This document shows positions 29,235-38,204 of a stretch of 64,000 nt of DNA, in pieces. This stretch comes from Oceanobacillus salinisoli (GTDB lineage Bacteria > Bacillota > Bacilli > Bacillales > Amphibacillaceae), in contig NZ_WOFB01000017.1 of NCBI RefSeq assembly GCF_009733865.1, positions 1 to 64,000 on the forward strand, read 5' to 3'. A program made the position numbers and the translations under genes. The notes beneath the pieces were generated by a model. The model was given only the letters and a program-made list of their open reading frames with translations, searched no databases and had not been told where the DNA came from. Position 1 is the stretch's first letter. The number at the start of each line of letters is the position of its first letter.

Positions 29235-31379
29235 ATGACTAAGAAACGGAAGAAAAAGAAAAAATCACAGTTACCCTTCCGAATAAATATATTGTTTTTT
29301 GTGATATTCCTGTTATTTTCGGTACTTATTCTACAATTAGGTGTCGTACAAATCTTAAATGGAGAGGACTTCCAAAAAGAAATTGAACGGACGATTCAGG
29401 ATACAACGAAAATACCTGTTCCTAGAGGAAAGATATATGATAGGGACCATAACGTTATTGTCGATAATGACCCGGTTTATTCCATTACGTATACGCCTGA
29501 AAAAGGTGTACAGGCAGAAGACAGACTCGATGTTGCAAAAAAACTGGCAGAGTTTATAACGATGGTACCAGAAGATGAAGATAATCCGGAAGAATATTTT
29601 GATCGTGTATTAACAGAAAGAAATTTAAAAGAATACTGGTATTTAGAAAACAAAGAAGAAGCTGACGAGAGGTTATCTGCCAAGGACCGGGAAGAGTTAA
29701 GTAACGCAGAAGCTTATAATAAAACGTTGGATTTAATTACAGAAGAAGAGATAAGTCAATTTACTCTGCAGGAAAAAGAAATCATTGCCATTAAAAAAGA
29801 ATTAGATAAGGCATACTCTTTAACACCACAAATTGTAAAAAATGAAGGAGTAACAGCAAAAGAGTATGCGCTGGTTTCAGAACACTTATCTGAACTTCCG
29901 GGTATTAATGCTACAACGGATTGGAATCGGGAGTACCCCTATGGTGATACGATAAGGAGTTTATTAGGTTCCGTTACGTCACAGGAGGAAGGAATTCCGG
30001 CGGATGGTGAAGATTACTATCTAACAAGAGGGTATAGTAGAAATGATCGAGTAGGGAAAAGTGGTTTGGAAGAATACTATGAAGAAGTGTTGCGGGGAAG
30101 GAAAGAGCAAATCCAATATACAACAACCAAAAATGGAGTAGTCGTTGGTACTGAAACCATTGTGGAAGGACAGCGTGGTAAAGATTTAGTCTTAACCATT
30201 GATATGGAGTTTCAGGAAGAAGTGGATAAAATTGTTAAGGAAGAGTTATTGACTGCGATTCAAAAGCATCCTAGTGCCAATCGATTTTTAGATCAGGCAC
30301 TTGCGGTAGTGATGGACCCCCAAACGGGAGAACTATTAGCAGTATCCGGACAACGGTATGATAGAGAAGAAAAGAAATTTTATAATGAATCGTTCCGAAC
30401 ATTATATGATTCCCATCGTCCGGGTTCAATAGTTAAAGGAGCTACCGTATTAGCAGGGTATGAATCTGGAGTGATTACACCAGGTGAGACATTTTATGAC
30501 AGTCCGATTAAAATTGCTGGAACACCTGAAAAATCATCGTATAGAAATTTAGGAACAGTCAATGATTATGATGCATTAAAGCTGTCCTCCAACGTGTATA
30601 TGTTCTATATTGCATTACGGTTGGGTGGGGATTATCGATATCCGTTTCCTAATGGTAAAAGTGCATCCATTGATTATAGTGCATTCCAGGAATTTCGTAA
30701 TTATTTCTGGCAGTTTGGCCTAGGTGTAAAAACAGGAATTGACTATCCGTATGAAGCAACCGGATTTGTTGGAACAGAACCCGATGCCGGAAACCTGCTG
30801 GACTTTGCGATTGGTCAGTATGACACGTATACAGCTATGCAGTTGGCGCAGTATGTTTCCACCATAGCAAATGGAGGATACCGTGTGAAGCCGCATTTTC
30901 TAAAAGAAATACGCGAACCAAATGGTACAGAAGAAAGCTTAGGATCCATCTATAGAACAGAAAACACAACGGTATTTAATAAGATAGACATGGACCATAT
31001 TGACAGGGTTCAGGAAGGGTTCCGCAGGGTATTTCAAGAACCAGGAGGAACCGCGTCTTCTTACTTCTCCAATAAGGATTATAAGCCAGCTGGAAAAACG
31101 GGTACGGCACAAAGTGATTATTATCATCTCGAAGAAGAAAGATTATATACGACAGAAAATCGTACATTAATTGGTTATGCACCATATGAAAATCCCGAAG
31201 TGGCGTTTGCTATTATAATTCCCAACTTAGGCCCCAATGTTAGTGGTCAGCATCCGATTAATAATTTAATCGGTGAAAGAATTTTAGACAAATATTTTGA
31301 AATGAAGGAAAATAATGATCAGGAAAAGCAGGAACAGATAGAAGAGAATGAAGGAGACACAGAAGAGGATAGTGAATAA
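29235..31379 (+). CDS. pbpA: Class B penicillin-binding protein (PBP2A)
   Basis: A 714-residue transpeptidase: short basic N-terminus, one membrane helix (about 15-37), PBP dimer domain, then the transpeptidase domain with SxxK as SIVK, SxN as SSN and KTGT. The acidic C-terminal tail (about 690-714) is low complexity. It cross-links wall peptidoglycan during cell elongation. The start at 29235 has TTTGGGGGAG upstream. In B. subtilis the pst operon follows; here phoU follows instead. Confidence 0.93.
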   Translation: MTKKRKKKKKSQLPFRINILFFVIFLLFSVLILQLGVVQILNGEDFQKEIERTIQDTTKIPVPRGKIYDRDHNVIVDNDPVYSITYTPEKGVQAEDRLDVAKKLAEFITMVPEDEDNPEEYFDRVLTERNLKEYWYLENKEEADERLSAKDREELSNAEAYNKTLDLITEEEISQFTLQEKEIIAIKKELDKAYSLTPQIVKNEGVTAKEYALVSEHLSELPGINATTDWNREYPYGDTIRSLLGSVTSQEEGIPADGEDYYLTRGYSRNDRVGKSGLEEYYEEVLRGRKEQIQYTTTKNGVVVGTETIVEGQRGKDLVLTIDMEFQEEVDKIVKEELLTAIQKHPSANRFLDQALAVVMDPQTGELLAVSGQRYDREEKKFYNESFRTLYDSHRPGSIVKGATVLAGYESGVITPGETFYDSPIKIAGTPEKSSYRNLGTVNDYDALKLSSNVYMFYIALRLGGDYRYPFPNGKSASIDYSAFQEFRNYFWQFGLGVKTGIDYPYEATGFVGTEPDAGNLLDFAIGQYDTYTAMQLAQYVSTIANGGYRVKPHFLKEIREPNGTEESLGSIYRTENTTVFNKIDMDHIDRVQEGFRRVFQEPGGTASSYFSNKDYKPAGKTGTAQSDYYHLEEERLYTTENRTLIGYAPYENPEVAFAIIIPNLGPNVSGQHPINNLIGERILDKYFEMKENNDQEKQEQIEENEGDTEEDSE

Positions 31380-31566
31380 TTATCTATCGTCATAAATCTT
31401 ATTGGAAGATTTATGACTTTTTTATCTAGGGTAGTAAAAAGGGCTAATTATTTAACATGAAATTAACAATAGGTTAATAATTTTAAGTTATAATAGGAAT
31501 AATTATTCTTTATCATGAATATATATCTGTTTAATGTTTCAAATTATGTAAAAAGGAGATGTCTAT

Positions 31567-32220
31567 ATGGCGACTCGTAATCAATTTAAAAATGAATTAG
31601 AGGAATTAAATAAGCGCATTGTGAAATTAGCTAAATTATCTGGAGAGGCATTGACAGAATCCATTGACGCATTGTATACACAGGATGTAGTAAAGGCGAA
31701 AAAGGTGATTGAAGATGACAAACATATTGACCGCGGAGAATTAGAAATAAACGATAAAACAATTTTATTAATTGCAAAACAGCAGCCTGTTGCTACAGAT
31801 CTTAGAAGAGTAATTATGGTTTTAAGAATAGTGACAGACATTGAAAGAATGGCAGATAATGCAAAAAATATTGCGAAATCAACGATTCATTTAGGAGAAA
31901 ATTATGTTTCCATTCCAGAAGGTTTAAAAAAGATGCATGAGTTTGCATTAGAAATGTTAAGAAAAGCAATTATTGCGATTGAGAACGAAGATATTACCAT
32001 AGCTAAAGAATTAGGTACAATGGACGATGAAGTAGATAATCTATATGAAAATATTGTAAGTGAACTGCTAGGAGAAACAGCGACAAAACCGGATAAAATA
32101 CAATATGTTATGCAAGTTGCCTTCGTAGGCAGGTACTTAGAGAGATTTGCAGACCACATAACCAATATAGGGGAGAGCATTTTATATTTAGTAAGAGGAG
32201 AGAACTATAGTCTTAATTAA
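31567..32220 (+). CDS. phoU: Phosphate signalling protein PhoU
   Basis: 217 residues with the two PhoU three-helix repeats. The metal-binding motif is seen as DIERMADNAKNIAKS in the first repeat and LERFADHITNIGE in the second. PhoU normally links a phosphate transporter to PhoR signalling. The pst genes that usually precede phoU after pbpA are absent, so PhoU may serve NptA (24.5 kb) or a distant pst locus. AAAGGAGATG precedes the ATG. Confidence 0.95.
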   Translation: MATRNQFKNELEELNKRIVKLAKLSGEALTESIDALYTQDVVKAKKVIEDDKHIDRGELEINDKTILLIAKQQPVATDLRRVIMVLRIVTDIERMADNAKNIAKSTIHLGENYVSIPEGLKKMHEFALEMLRKAIIAIENEDITIAKELGTMDDEVDNLYENIVSELLGETATKPDKIQYVMQVAFVGRYLERFADHITNIGESILYLVRGENYSLN

Positions 32221-32251
32221 TAAAAAGGGGCTAAAGACAAAGGTGTTTGAG

Positions 32252-32328
32252 TTAAAGAACAATCTGAACCATGATTCAAAATGCTCCATTTAGCATTCGA
32301 ATTAGTTTTTCAGATTTTTTCTTTTACA
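32252..32328 (-). repeat. Terminator-like repeat C, copy 3 (inverted)
   Basis: Read on the - strand, it contains AATTCGAATGCTAAATGGAG and TTGAATCATGGTTCAGATTG, matching copies 1 and 2. It lies just after phoU and may terminate it, being near palindromic. Confidence 0.7.
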
Positions 32329-32401
32329 CTTTATGAAAACATAAAAATAAACCAACAAGAGGATTCGATGTAGTAAAAATTTTAAAAGTCCAAAGTATAA
32401 G

Positions 32402-32668
32402 AGGATGTTCAAAAAGTCCGGTGAAAATGACACATCTATATAGGGGATCTTCTACTAAAATCGCCCACGTCCTGTGGGCAACGTAGAAGTCAACACAATA
32501 CGCTCGGGGCCCGTTACTCAAAGCTTCGCCACCTCGAACTTTAGGGCGCACAGGACGTGCTAGTGTCGCGCCCGCAACAAATGTTTTCGGTGGGACGAGT
32601 AACCGCCGCAGTCCCAGGACGTTGTTCTTAGCCGACCGGTCCTTTTCATCCACCTTTTTGAACACGAA
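32402..32668 (+). mobile_element. MITE-like intergenic element (repeat D)
   Basis: About 265 bp, GC-rich inside, with imperfect terminal inverted repeats (left TGTTCAAAAAGTCCGGTGAA; right, read inverted, TGTTCAAAAAGGTGGATGAA). No transposase gene. Short frames across it are spurious. A decayed end of the same family lies at 26984-27020. Mobility is inferred only from the structure. Confidence 0.6.
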
Positions 32669-32675
32669 CTATAAG

Positions 32676-32718
32676 AAAAACTCGCATTCGCTAAAAGAAA
32701 AGCAAATGCGAGTTTTTT
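32676..32718. terminator. Bidirectional terminator
   Basis: AAAAACTCGCATTCGCTT-type stem (ACTCGCATT / AATGCGAGT plus flanking A/T runs). It serves the - strand gene ending at 32797. Confidence 0.85.
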
Positions 32719-32796
32719 AATAAGTGGATGGCGGTTATTTGTCCCACCAAAAAGTTTTGTTATTTCCGTCACTAATCTAATGTTCCAATCCTCTTT

Positions 32797-33351
32797 TTAG
32801 TACGTTGTTAAAGCTTCTGCCAGTTCATAGAAACTCATATCACTATATACCTCAACTTCACGGGCTTTCACTTTCAAAGTATAGTCATGTTCTTCCATAT
32901 ACTCGGTGAATTCGGATGCATCATCAATTATTCCATTCTCTTCCAATTGCGAACTAATAGTTGAAGTAGGCATGCCGGATTCTATGTTCAGTGCGTAAGA
33001 AGTTTTCTCATCTGAAGATTGTTCCGAATCGTCCTCCTTAGAAGTTTCCTCTTCCTCTTCTTTATCTCCGTTATCTTCGGAAACATCTTCCTTATTTTCT
33101 TCTTCATCAGCTTCTGTTACTTCCGAGTTGTTATCTTCTTCCTCTTCATTATTGTTTTCACTGGAATTTACCGTCATGGAAATATATTCGTTGTTCGATA
33201 GTACGTGGTAACCTTCTTTTTCTAAAAGTGGAACCATCTCTTCAGCAGAAAGTTCATCCATCTTATTGCTATCAGAGAAATAGATACCTATCAACATGAT
33301 GATCCCCGCGGTAAATAGACCAAGTGAAAAATATCGTGTTAGCTGTTTCAT
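32797..33351 (-). CDS. MltG-like protein lacking the catalytic domain
   Basis: 184 residues: N-terminal membrane anchor (about 6-25), an acidic E/D/N/S-rich linker (about 62-110), and a C-terminal segment (STISSQLEENGIIDDASEFTEYMEEH ... YSDMSFYELAEALT) like the LysM-like N-terminal module of YceG/MltG lytic transglycosylases. The catalytic MltG domain is missing, so cleavage activity is unlikely. It may bind wall or act as a regulator. TTTCTCCTT on the + strand gives a good AAGGAGAAA ribosome site. Confidence 0.75.
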   Translation of the reverse strand: MKQLTRYFSLGLFTAGIIMLIGIYFSDSNKMDELSAEEMVPLLEKEGYHVLSNNEYISMTVNSSENNNEEEEDNNSEVTEADEEENKEDVSEDNGDKEEEEETSKEDDSEQSSDEKTSYALNIESGMPTSTISSQLEENGIIDDASEFTEYMEEHDYTLKVKAREVEVYSDMSFYELAEALTTY

Positions 33352-33374
33352 TGGTTTCTCCTTTTTAACAATTA

Positions 33375-33590
33375 TTATTTATTGACAATCATATCATTTT
33401 CGAGTTCTTCTGGAAGCAGTTCTTCTTCCAATACCTTAATTTTTTTCTTTAATTGATATGCATCCTGCATCGTTGTAATAGATAATTGTTCTACTTGACT
33501 CTCTAACTCTTCCAGCCTATCATTCATAAAAAATGATAAGGCAAATAAAGCAACAGCTACAATGAGGATAGTAATTACTGCATAAATCAT
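33375..33590 (-). CDS. Small membrane-anchored coiled-coil protein (YqzD-like)
   Basis: 71 residues: one transmembrane helix (about 2-22) then a coiled coil (RLEELESQVEQL ... QLKKKIKVLEEELLPEEL). It resembles the short YqzC/YqzD-type proteins found between pst and rpmG in Bacillus. Start at 33590 because GGAGGAAG lies just upstream; a longer frame to 33668 lacks a ribosome site. Confidence 0.7.
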   Translation of the reverse strand: MIYAVITILIVAVALFALSFFMNDRLEELESQVEQLSITTMQDAYQLKKKIKVLEEELLPEELENDMIVNK

Positions 33591-33847
33591 TTGTCTTCCT
33601 CCTTTTTCTACATTATTAGTTATATCATAGATTAGCCTATGAAACCATTGGTAATTATAGGTGAGCATGGTCTGTCACGTAAAATAACCGCCGTATGACC
33701 CACTTCAACGATTTAAGCATATTTATATTATAAGTGGGTGGACCACGAGTAAACAACCGATTCATTCATTAAGCAAACTATGAGGATGAACGAAAACTAC
33801 AAGTAAAGATCTACTTTAATAGATACGGCTCTAATCATTTGATATAA

Positions 33848-33865
33848 TTCGACAGAGTTTCGACA
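33848..33865. promoter_or_regulatory. Two tandem 0A-like boxes
   Basis: TTCGACA occurs at 33848-33854 and again at 33859-33865, 11 bases apart and in the same orientation. Each is the complement of the Spo0A box core TGTCGAA. They lie in the 430-bp gap between a - strand gene and rpmG, which is otherwise AT-rich with no other recognisable feature. Confidence 0.35.
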
Positions 33866-34023
33866 TTTCTGGTGGTTCGTTTTATTTTTATTTTGGGTAT
33901 TCTTTAACTTTTAAAGTTTTTCTATTTGTTTCTTGATTGAATGGAAAAACTTTGATATTATTAATAAAGTCTGAAACGTATTTGTTCTATTTTTGCAAGT
34001 TTTTATAGTTTGGAGGGAAAATC

Positions 34024-34173
34024 ATGCGCGTAAACATTACTTTAGCTTGTACTGAAACAGGTGACCGTAATTATATTACAACAAAAAATAAACGTACAAA
34101 TCCTGAGCGTATCGAGCTTATGAAATATTGCCCACGTCTTAAAAAACATACTTTACATCGCGAAACAAAATAA
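34024..34173 (+). CDS. rpmG: 50S ribosomal protein L33 (zinc-independent type)
   Basis: 49 residues, [20 protein letters not shown] at the N-terminus, an L33 of the C-minus kind: the paired CxxC zinc ligands of zinc-bound L33 are absent and only two isolated cysteines remain. Matches B. subtilis RpmGA. GGAGGG precedes the ATG. Confidence 0.95.
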   Translation: MRVNITLACTETGDRNYITTKNKRTNPERIELMKYCPRLKKHTLHRETK

Positions 34174-34182
34174 GTTAAAAAT

Positions 34183-34217
34183 AAACCCCTTGCCCATTTA
34201 AAGCAAGGGGTTTTATT
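34183..34217 (+). terminator. Terminator after rpmG
   Basis: AAACCCCTTGC / GCAAGGGGTTT stem with a nine-base loop and T-rich tail. Confidence 0.9.
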
Positions 34218-34324
34218 ATTTGTAAAGGGTAGAGCGGGGATTATTCCTGTACCTTACTATATATGTATAAATAACGCACAATTTCAAAAAATAATTACAC
34301 CAAAATAAAAAGAAGGTGTTGTAA

Positions 34325-34516
34325 ATGAGGGGTTTTTTTCAATTTGTTCTTTTAGTAGCAGTTGTTCTCTTATTGTATAGATGGAGATACCGTTTACTGA
34401 ATTTCATGATGACAATTGGTATTCTTCGTAAGCTTGCAGTTCGATTGTCCATGAACATTCCCGAAATGCGCTCTAAAATATTGCCGAGCTTATTCAGTAA
34501 TGATATGGAAGGTTAA
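34325..34516 (+). CDS. Small membrane protein (YqgO-like)
   Basis: 63 residues with one N-terminal transmembrane helix (about 4-20) and an amphipathic, basic rest (IGILRKLAVRLSMNIPEMRS). Position between rpmG and gluP matches the place of B. subtilis yqgO, but I assign the name only tentatively. GAAGGTG precedes the ATG. Confidence 0.65.
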   Translation: MRGFFQFVLLVAVVLLLYRWRYRLLNFMMTIGILRKLAVRLSMNIPEMRSKILPSLFSNDMEG

Positions 34517-34608
34517 ATCTTTTCAAACAGAAGTTGTCTTTGCGCAACTTCTTTTTTGTTCAAAATACAAAGTGGTTCTGCTATTATATAGGGGAGGAAG
34601 GTGAATAA

Positions 34609-36165
34609 ATGCATTTTAATGAATTGTATTTCATGTACAAATTTGCTCATCATCTCATTATGAAGGAAAATTTTGATTTAATACATATAGATCAAAACAA
34701 CGAGATATGGATCGAGAAATATGATAGGAAGACTTCCCATGTTATTCGACTGACCCATCATGGTTTTGACTGGCAGAATCACTTGCGGAAAGATATTGCC
34801 CTTGTTTTTCAAAAGGCAAAAAATATGAAACGATTGTTAAAAGGAAAAAATATTTTCGTTCATAATATATATATTTCTACTCATGCCCCAGTTGACAGCT
34901 GGGAAAACTTAAAACAACCAATGCAATTAAAAGAAAAAAATCCAGTTAAAATGAATATGTATTACCTGCATGAAGAGGATTTTGATGAAGAGCTTTTAAG
35001 ATTACAGGATTCACTAGGTGTAAATAAGTTTAGTGTAAATGATGAAGTTCATGAAGATAATAAACTTCAAGAAGAAATAGAAGAGAGAATAAAAGAATAC
35101 AGAAATGATTTATTTACGTTGTTGGAGAACAAACGGAAAGCGATTCAGGAAGTCTTTTCATATGGTAAACCATTCTTCACTTATGTGATTATTCTCATCA
35201 ATTTATTGATGTTTTACCTTTTGGAAACGAGTGGAGGAAGTACATCTATTGATACTTTAATAGATTTTGGTGCAAAATATAATCCGGATATGATAGAAGA
35301 AGGTCAATGGTGGCGAATTGTTAGTTCCATGTTTTTGCATATCGGGTTATTGCATTTTCTGATGAATATGCTTGCAGTTTACTACTTGGGAACGTTAGTG
35401 GAAAAAATATATGGAAGATGGCGTTTTTTGTTTATTTATTTCCTGGCTGGTATAGGCGGCGGAATTGCTAGTTTTGCGTTTTCCATGAGTATATCAGCTG
35501 GAGCATCAGGAGCTATTTTTGGTTTGTTTGGGGCCTTATTATTTTTTGGACTTATTTATAAACAAATCTTCTTTCAAACAATGGGATTAAGCGTACTGGT
35601 TATTCTTGCGATTAATATTGTTTTTGGTTTTATGGTACAGCAAATCGATATGGCAGCTCACTTGGGAGGACTAATAGCCGGATTTGTCGCTTCGGTCATT
35701 TTTTATCTTCCTAAAAAGAAAAATACTCTTATACAATTTACAGCTGTATTGGTTTATGGTTTGATTATTTCTGGATTGGTTGTCTTTGGGGTTCATAATA
35801 ATTTTAATAGCCAGGCATACCATTTAATGGTAATTGAAAAATCCATTAGCGACAGCGATTTTGAAAAAGTTGTGGATGTTTCAACAGAAGCATTGGATGT
35901 TCGAGGAGACTTGGAGGCAATTATTTATTTTCAGAGAGCATATGCTTACATTGAGCTAAATGAAGCAGAATTAGCCATTCAGGACTTAGAAGAGAGCATT
36001 ACTTATGAAGGTATGCCAGAAGCTTATTATAACTTGGCGCTTTTATATTATAATAATGGAGAAATAGATAAAGCAGAAGAAAACATAAGAAAAGCTTATT
36101 CCAGCAATCCAGAACAAGGTGATTTTATCCAGCTGTATGAAGAAATAACCGGAGAGTCTCTATAG
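34609..36165 (+). CDS. gluP: Rhomboid intramembrane protease GluP with TPR tail
   Basis: 518 residues. A soluble N-terminal domain (about 1-190) is followed by a six- or seven-helix rhomboid core with HIGLLHFLMNM, the serine motif GASGAIFG and the catalytic histidine in AHLGG, and C-terminal TPR repeats (about 425-510). GluP (YqgP) cleaves membrane proteins and in B. subtilis affects glucose export, manganese transporter turnover and cell division. GGGAGGAAGG precedes the ATG. Confidence 0.93.
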   Translation: MHFNELYFMYKFAHHLIMKENFDLIHIDQNNEIWIEKYDRKTSHVIRLTHHGFDWQNHLRKDIALVFQKAKNMKRLLKGKNIFVHNIYISTHAPVDSWENLKQPMQLKEKNPVKMNMYYLHEEDFDEELLRLQDSLGVNKFSVNDEVHEDNKLQEEIEERIKEYRNDLFTLLENKRKAIQEVFSYGKPFFTYVIILINLLMFYLLETSGGSTSIDTLIDFGAKYNPDMIEEGQWWRIVSSMFLHIGLLHFLMNMLAVYYLGTLVEKIYGRWRFLFIYFLAGIGGGIASFAFSMSISAGASGAIFGLFGALLFFGLIYKQIFFQTMGLSVLVILAINIVFGFMVQQIDMAAHLGGLIAGFVASVIFYLPKKKNTLIQFTAVLVYGLIISGLVVFGVHNNFNSQAYHLMVIEKSISDSDFEKVVDVSTEALDVRGDLEAIIYFQRAYAYIELNEAELAIQDLEESITYEGMPEAYYNLALLYYNNGEIDKAEENIRKAYSSNPEQGDFIQLYEEITGESL

Positions 36166-36207
36166 GAATCGATTTAGTATAAACCATTTTTAAGTAAAAG
36201 CTCTTTT

Positions 36208-36299
36208 GGCGGCTGGTGATCCTCCTCGTGCTGTCTTCTTTGGGGGTCTCACCGAGGCCTCTTTTCCAGCAGGAGTCTCCGTGTATTTCTTTCGCTAGT
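36208..36299 (+). repeat. Intergenic repeat B, copy 2 (left end truncated)
   Basis: Shares CTGTCTTCT, CACCGA and AGGAGTCTCCGTGTATTTC with 5951-6066 but lacks the left inverted end. As at the first locus, a copy of repeat A follows about 40 bp downstream. Confidence 0.7.
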
Positions 36300-36339
36300 A
36301 TAGTGCTTTGAAACTTAAAAGTTATCTGCCATTATACGG

Positions 36340-36530
36340 GTTGATTGGAGCGGAGGGCAGTCGACTTCTGCGGGAAAACGGGCAGCTTGAATACCCCGCA
36401 GGACAAGGAAGGCTTTGGCAGCGTTACATCACACGCAGAAAAAGTGCTTTTCTTTTTCAAGTAAGTGTTTTCTTCCGAGGAGGCTGAAGTGTTTCCCGCG
36501 GAAAGCGTACTGCCCGGAGCGGAAATCAAC
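36340..36530 (+). repeat. Intergenic repeat A, copy 2 with a 60-bp internal expansion
   Basis: Same ends as the copy at 6138-6266 (GTTGATTGGAGCGGAGGG; CCCGGAGCGGAAATCAAC) and the same internal blocks, but about 60 bp of extra sequence between ACCCCGCAGGAC and GAGGAGGCTGAAG. No credible gene in this 36166-36697 gap. Confidence 0.85.
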
Positions 36531-36697
36531 GGAGCACTATAATAGTTCGCAGTTTTTTAAAATATGGAACAACTTCTCCTGTAAAAGCAACAATCTTCTA
36601 TAATACAGCCTAAGTAAAAATGGATGTATCATCAGTATAAAAAATCCAGATTGAGTTAAACTAATCCTATCATTTACTTAATGATAGGTGTGAAAAT

Positions 36698-38155
36698 ATG
36701 GAAACTGATAAACAACCACTCTTTCCTTCGTATGAACAAAACGTAAATTACATTAATGAACGGCTTGGTGTGGACGATAGCTTTGACTTAGTAAGACTCG
36801 AATTAGAATACGCTGGAAGACAAATGACATTATTTCTAGTTGATGGCTTTGCTAAAGATGACATTATGGTTCATATTATGAAAGTATTGGCCAGCCTGGA
36901 ACCTGGAGATCTTGAACCGAATCCATTAACTAAATTAATGAAGACATACATACCATATATAGAATTGGATCAAGTGGATGATTTAAATGAAGCGGCTGAT
37001 TCTATTCTTGCTGGTCCAACTGTCCTTGTAGTAGAAGGTCTTGATAAAATAATCGTGATTGATGCACGTACATATACTACCCGGTCTTCGGAAGAACCCG
37101 ATTTAGAACGGGTGGTAAGGGGTTCACGTGACGGGTATGTAGAAACGATTGTTTTTAATACTTCTTTGACACGAAGAAGGGTTCGTGACCGTTCGTTGCG
37201 GATGGAATATATGCAGATAGGCAGAAGGTCAAAAACCGATATTGCCGTATGCTATCTCGCGGATATAGCTGATCAGGAACGGGTGGATTATTTAAAGGAT
37301 GTATTAAAGAAAATCGATACAGATGGTTTACCTATGGCAGAAAAAACAGTGGAAGAATACTTAAGTGGAAGACATTGGAATCCGTATCCATCCATCCGCT
37401 ATACGGAGAGACCAGATACCGCTGCTGCTCATTTGTATGAAGGACACGTTCTCATAATGATTGATGGTTCTCCTAGTGTCATGATAACGCCAGCTACTTA
37501 TTGGCATCACCTGCAGCATGCGGAGGAATACAGACAAAAGCCATTGGTTGGAGCCTATTTGCGTATAGTAAGATATATAGCGGTATTTTTGTCGATTTTT
37601 CTGTTACCGCTTTATTACCTCGTGTCTGTTCAGCCAGATTATTTACCGGCCGGACTTCAGTTCATTGGACCGAATGAAGAGGGAAATATTCCTTTATTGC
37701 TGCAATTTCTGTTTGCTGAAGTCGGGATGGATATGCTGCGAATGGCTGCTATACACAGTCCATCATCACTTGCTACTGCATTAGGGCTAGTCGCAGCAAT
37801 TTTAATTGGGCAAATTTCTGTGGAAGTTGGTTGGTTTTCCAATGAGGTTATTTTATATATCGCTGTAGCCGCAATTGGAACATATGCCACACCAAGCTAT
37901 GAAATGAGCCTTTCTAATCATATTGTGCGGATTGTACTGCTGCTTATTACTGCATTGTTTGGTGGACCGGGATATGTAGCGGGAATAACTCTTTGGATTC
38001 TTTATTTGTCAAGAATGAAAACCTTTCATATTCCCTATTTTTGGCCGGTTATTCCGTTTTCACTAAGAGCGTTTAAAGAAGTTCTGCTTCGTTCTCCAAT
38101 TCCATTAAAACGTCAAAGACCAGAATTCTTACATCCTCAAGACCCAGATCGTTAA
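36698..38155 (+). CDS. SpoVAF-like spore germination protein (GerA family)
   Basis: 485 residues of the GerA family (A subunit type): soluble N-terminal half (about 1-275, with LVVEGLDKIIVIDARTYTTR and NTSLTRRRVRDRSLRMEYM) and a C-terminal membrane half with five or six helices. The short N-terminus and sequence feel are closest to SpoVAF, a partner of the SpoVA/2Duf germination complex in the spore inner membrane. In B. subtilis spoVAF lies in the spoVA operon, not between gluP and yqgQ as here, so this could be a paralogue. Confidence 0.82.
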   Translation: METDKQPLFPSYEQNVNYINERLGVDDSFDLVRLELEYAGRQMTLFLVDGFAKDDIMVHIMKVLASLEPGDLEPNPLTKLMKTYIPYIELDQVDDLNEAADSILAGPTVLVVEGLDKIIVIDARTYTTRSSEEPDLERVVRGSRDGYVETIVFNTSLTRRRVRDRSLRMEYMQIGRRSKTDIAVCYLADIADQERVDYLKDVLKKIDTDGLPMAEKTVEEYLSGRHWNPYPSIRYTERPDTAAAHLYEGHVLIMIDGSPSVMITPATYWHHLQHAEEYRQKPLVGAYLRIVRYIAVFLSIFLLPLYYLVSVQPDYLPAGLQFIGPNEEGNIPLLLQFLFAEVGMDMLRMAAIHSPSSLATALGLVAAILIGQISVEVGWFSNEVILYIAVAAIGTYATPSYEMSLSNHIVRIVLLLITALFGGPGYVAGITLWILYLSRMKTFHIPYFWPVIPFSLRAFKEVLLRSPIPLKRQRPEFLHPQDPDR

Positions 38156-38173
38156 AGCGATTTGGGTTTTTTT
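38141..38173 (+). terminator. Terminator overlapping the end of the spoVAF-like gene
   Basis: ACCCAGATCG / CGATTTGGGT stem (one mismatch or wobble) followed by T7. The stop codon lies in the loop. Confidence 0.85.
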
Positions 38174-38204
38174 AACTGATAAGAAAGTATAAATTTGCGC
38201 TTCA

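Noticed and set aside
32324-32772. - strand frames of 113 and 70 codons after phoU
   Set aside because: They cover the MITE-like element and a terminator; composition follows the repeat, not a gene.
36332-36603. Short frames at 36.3-36.6 kb
   Set aside because: They arise from the second copy of repeat A and its expansion.
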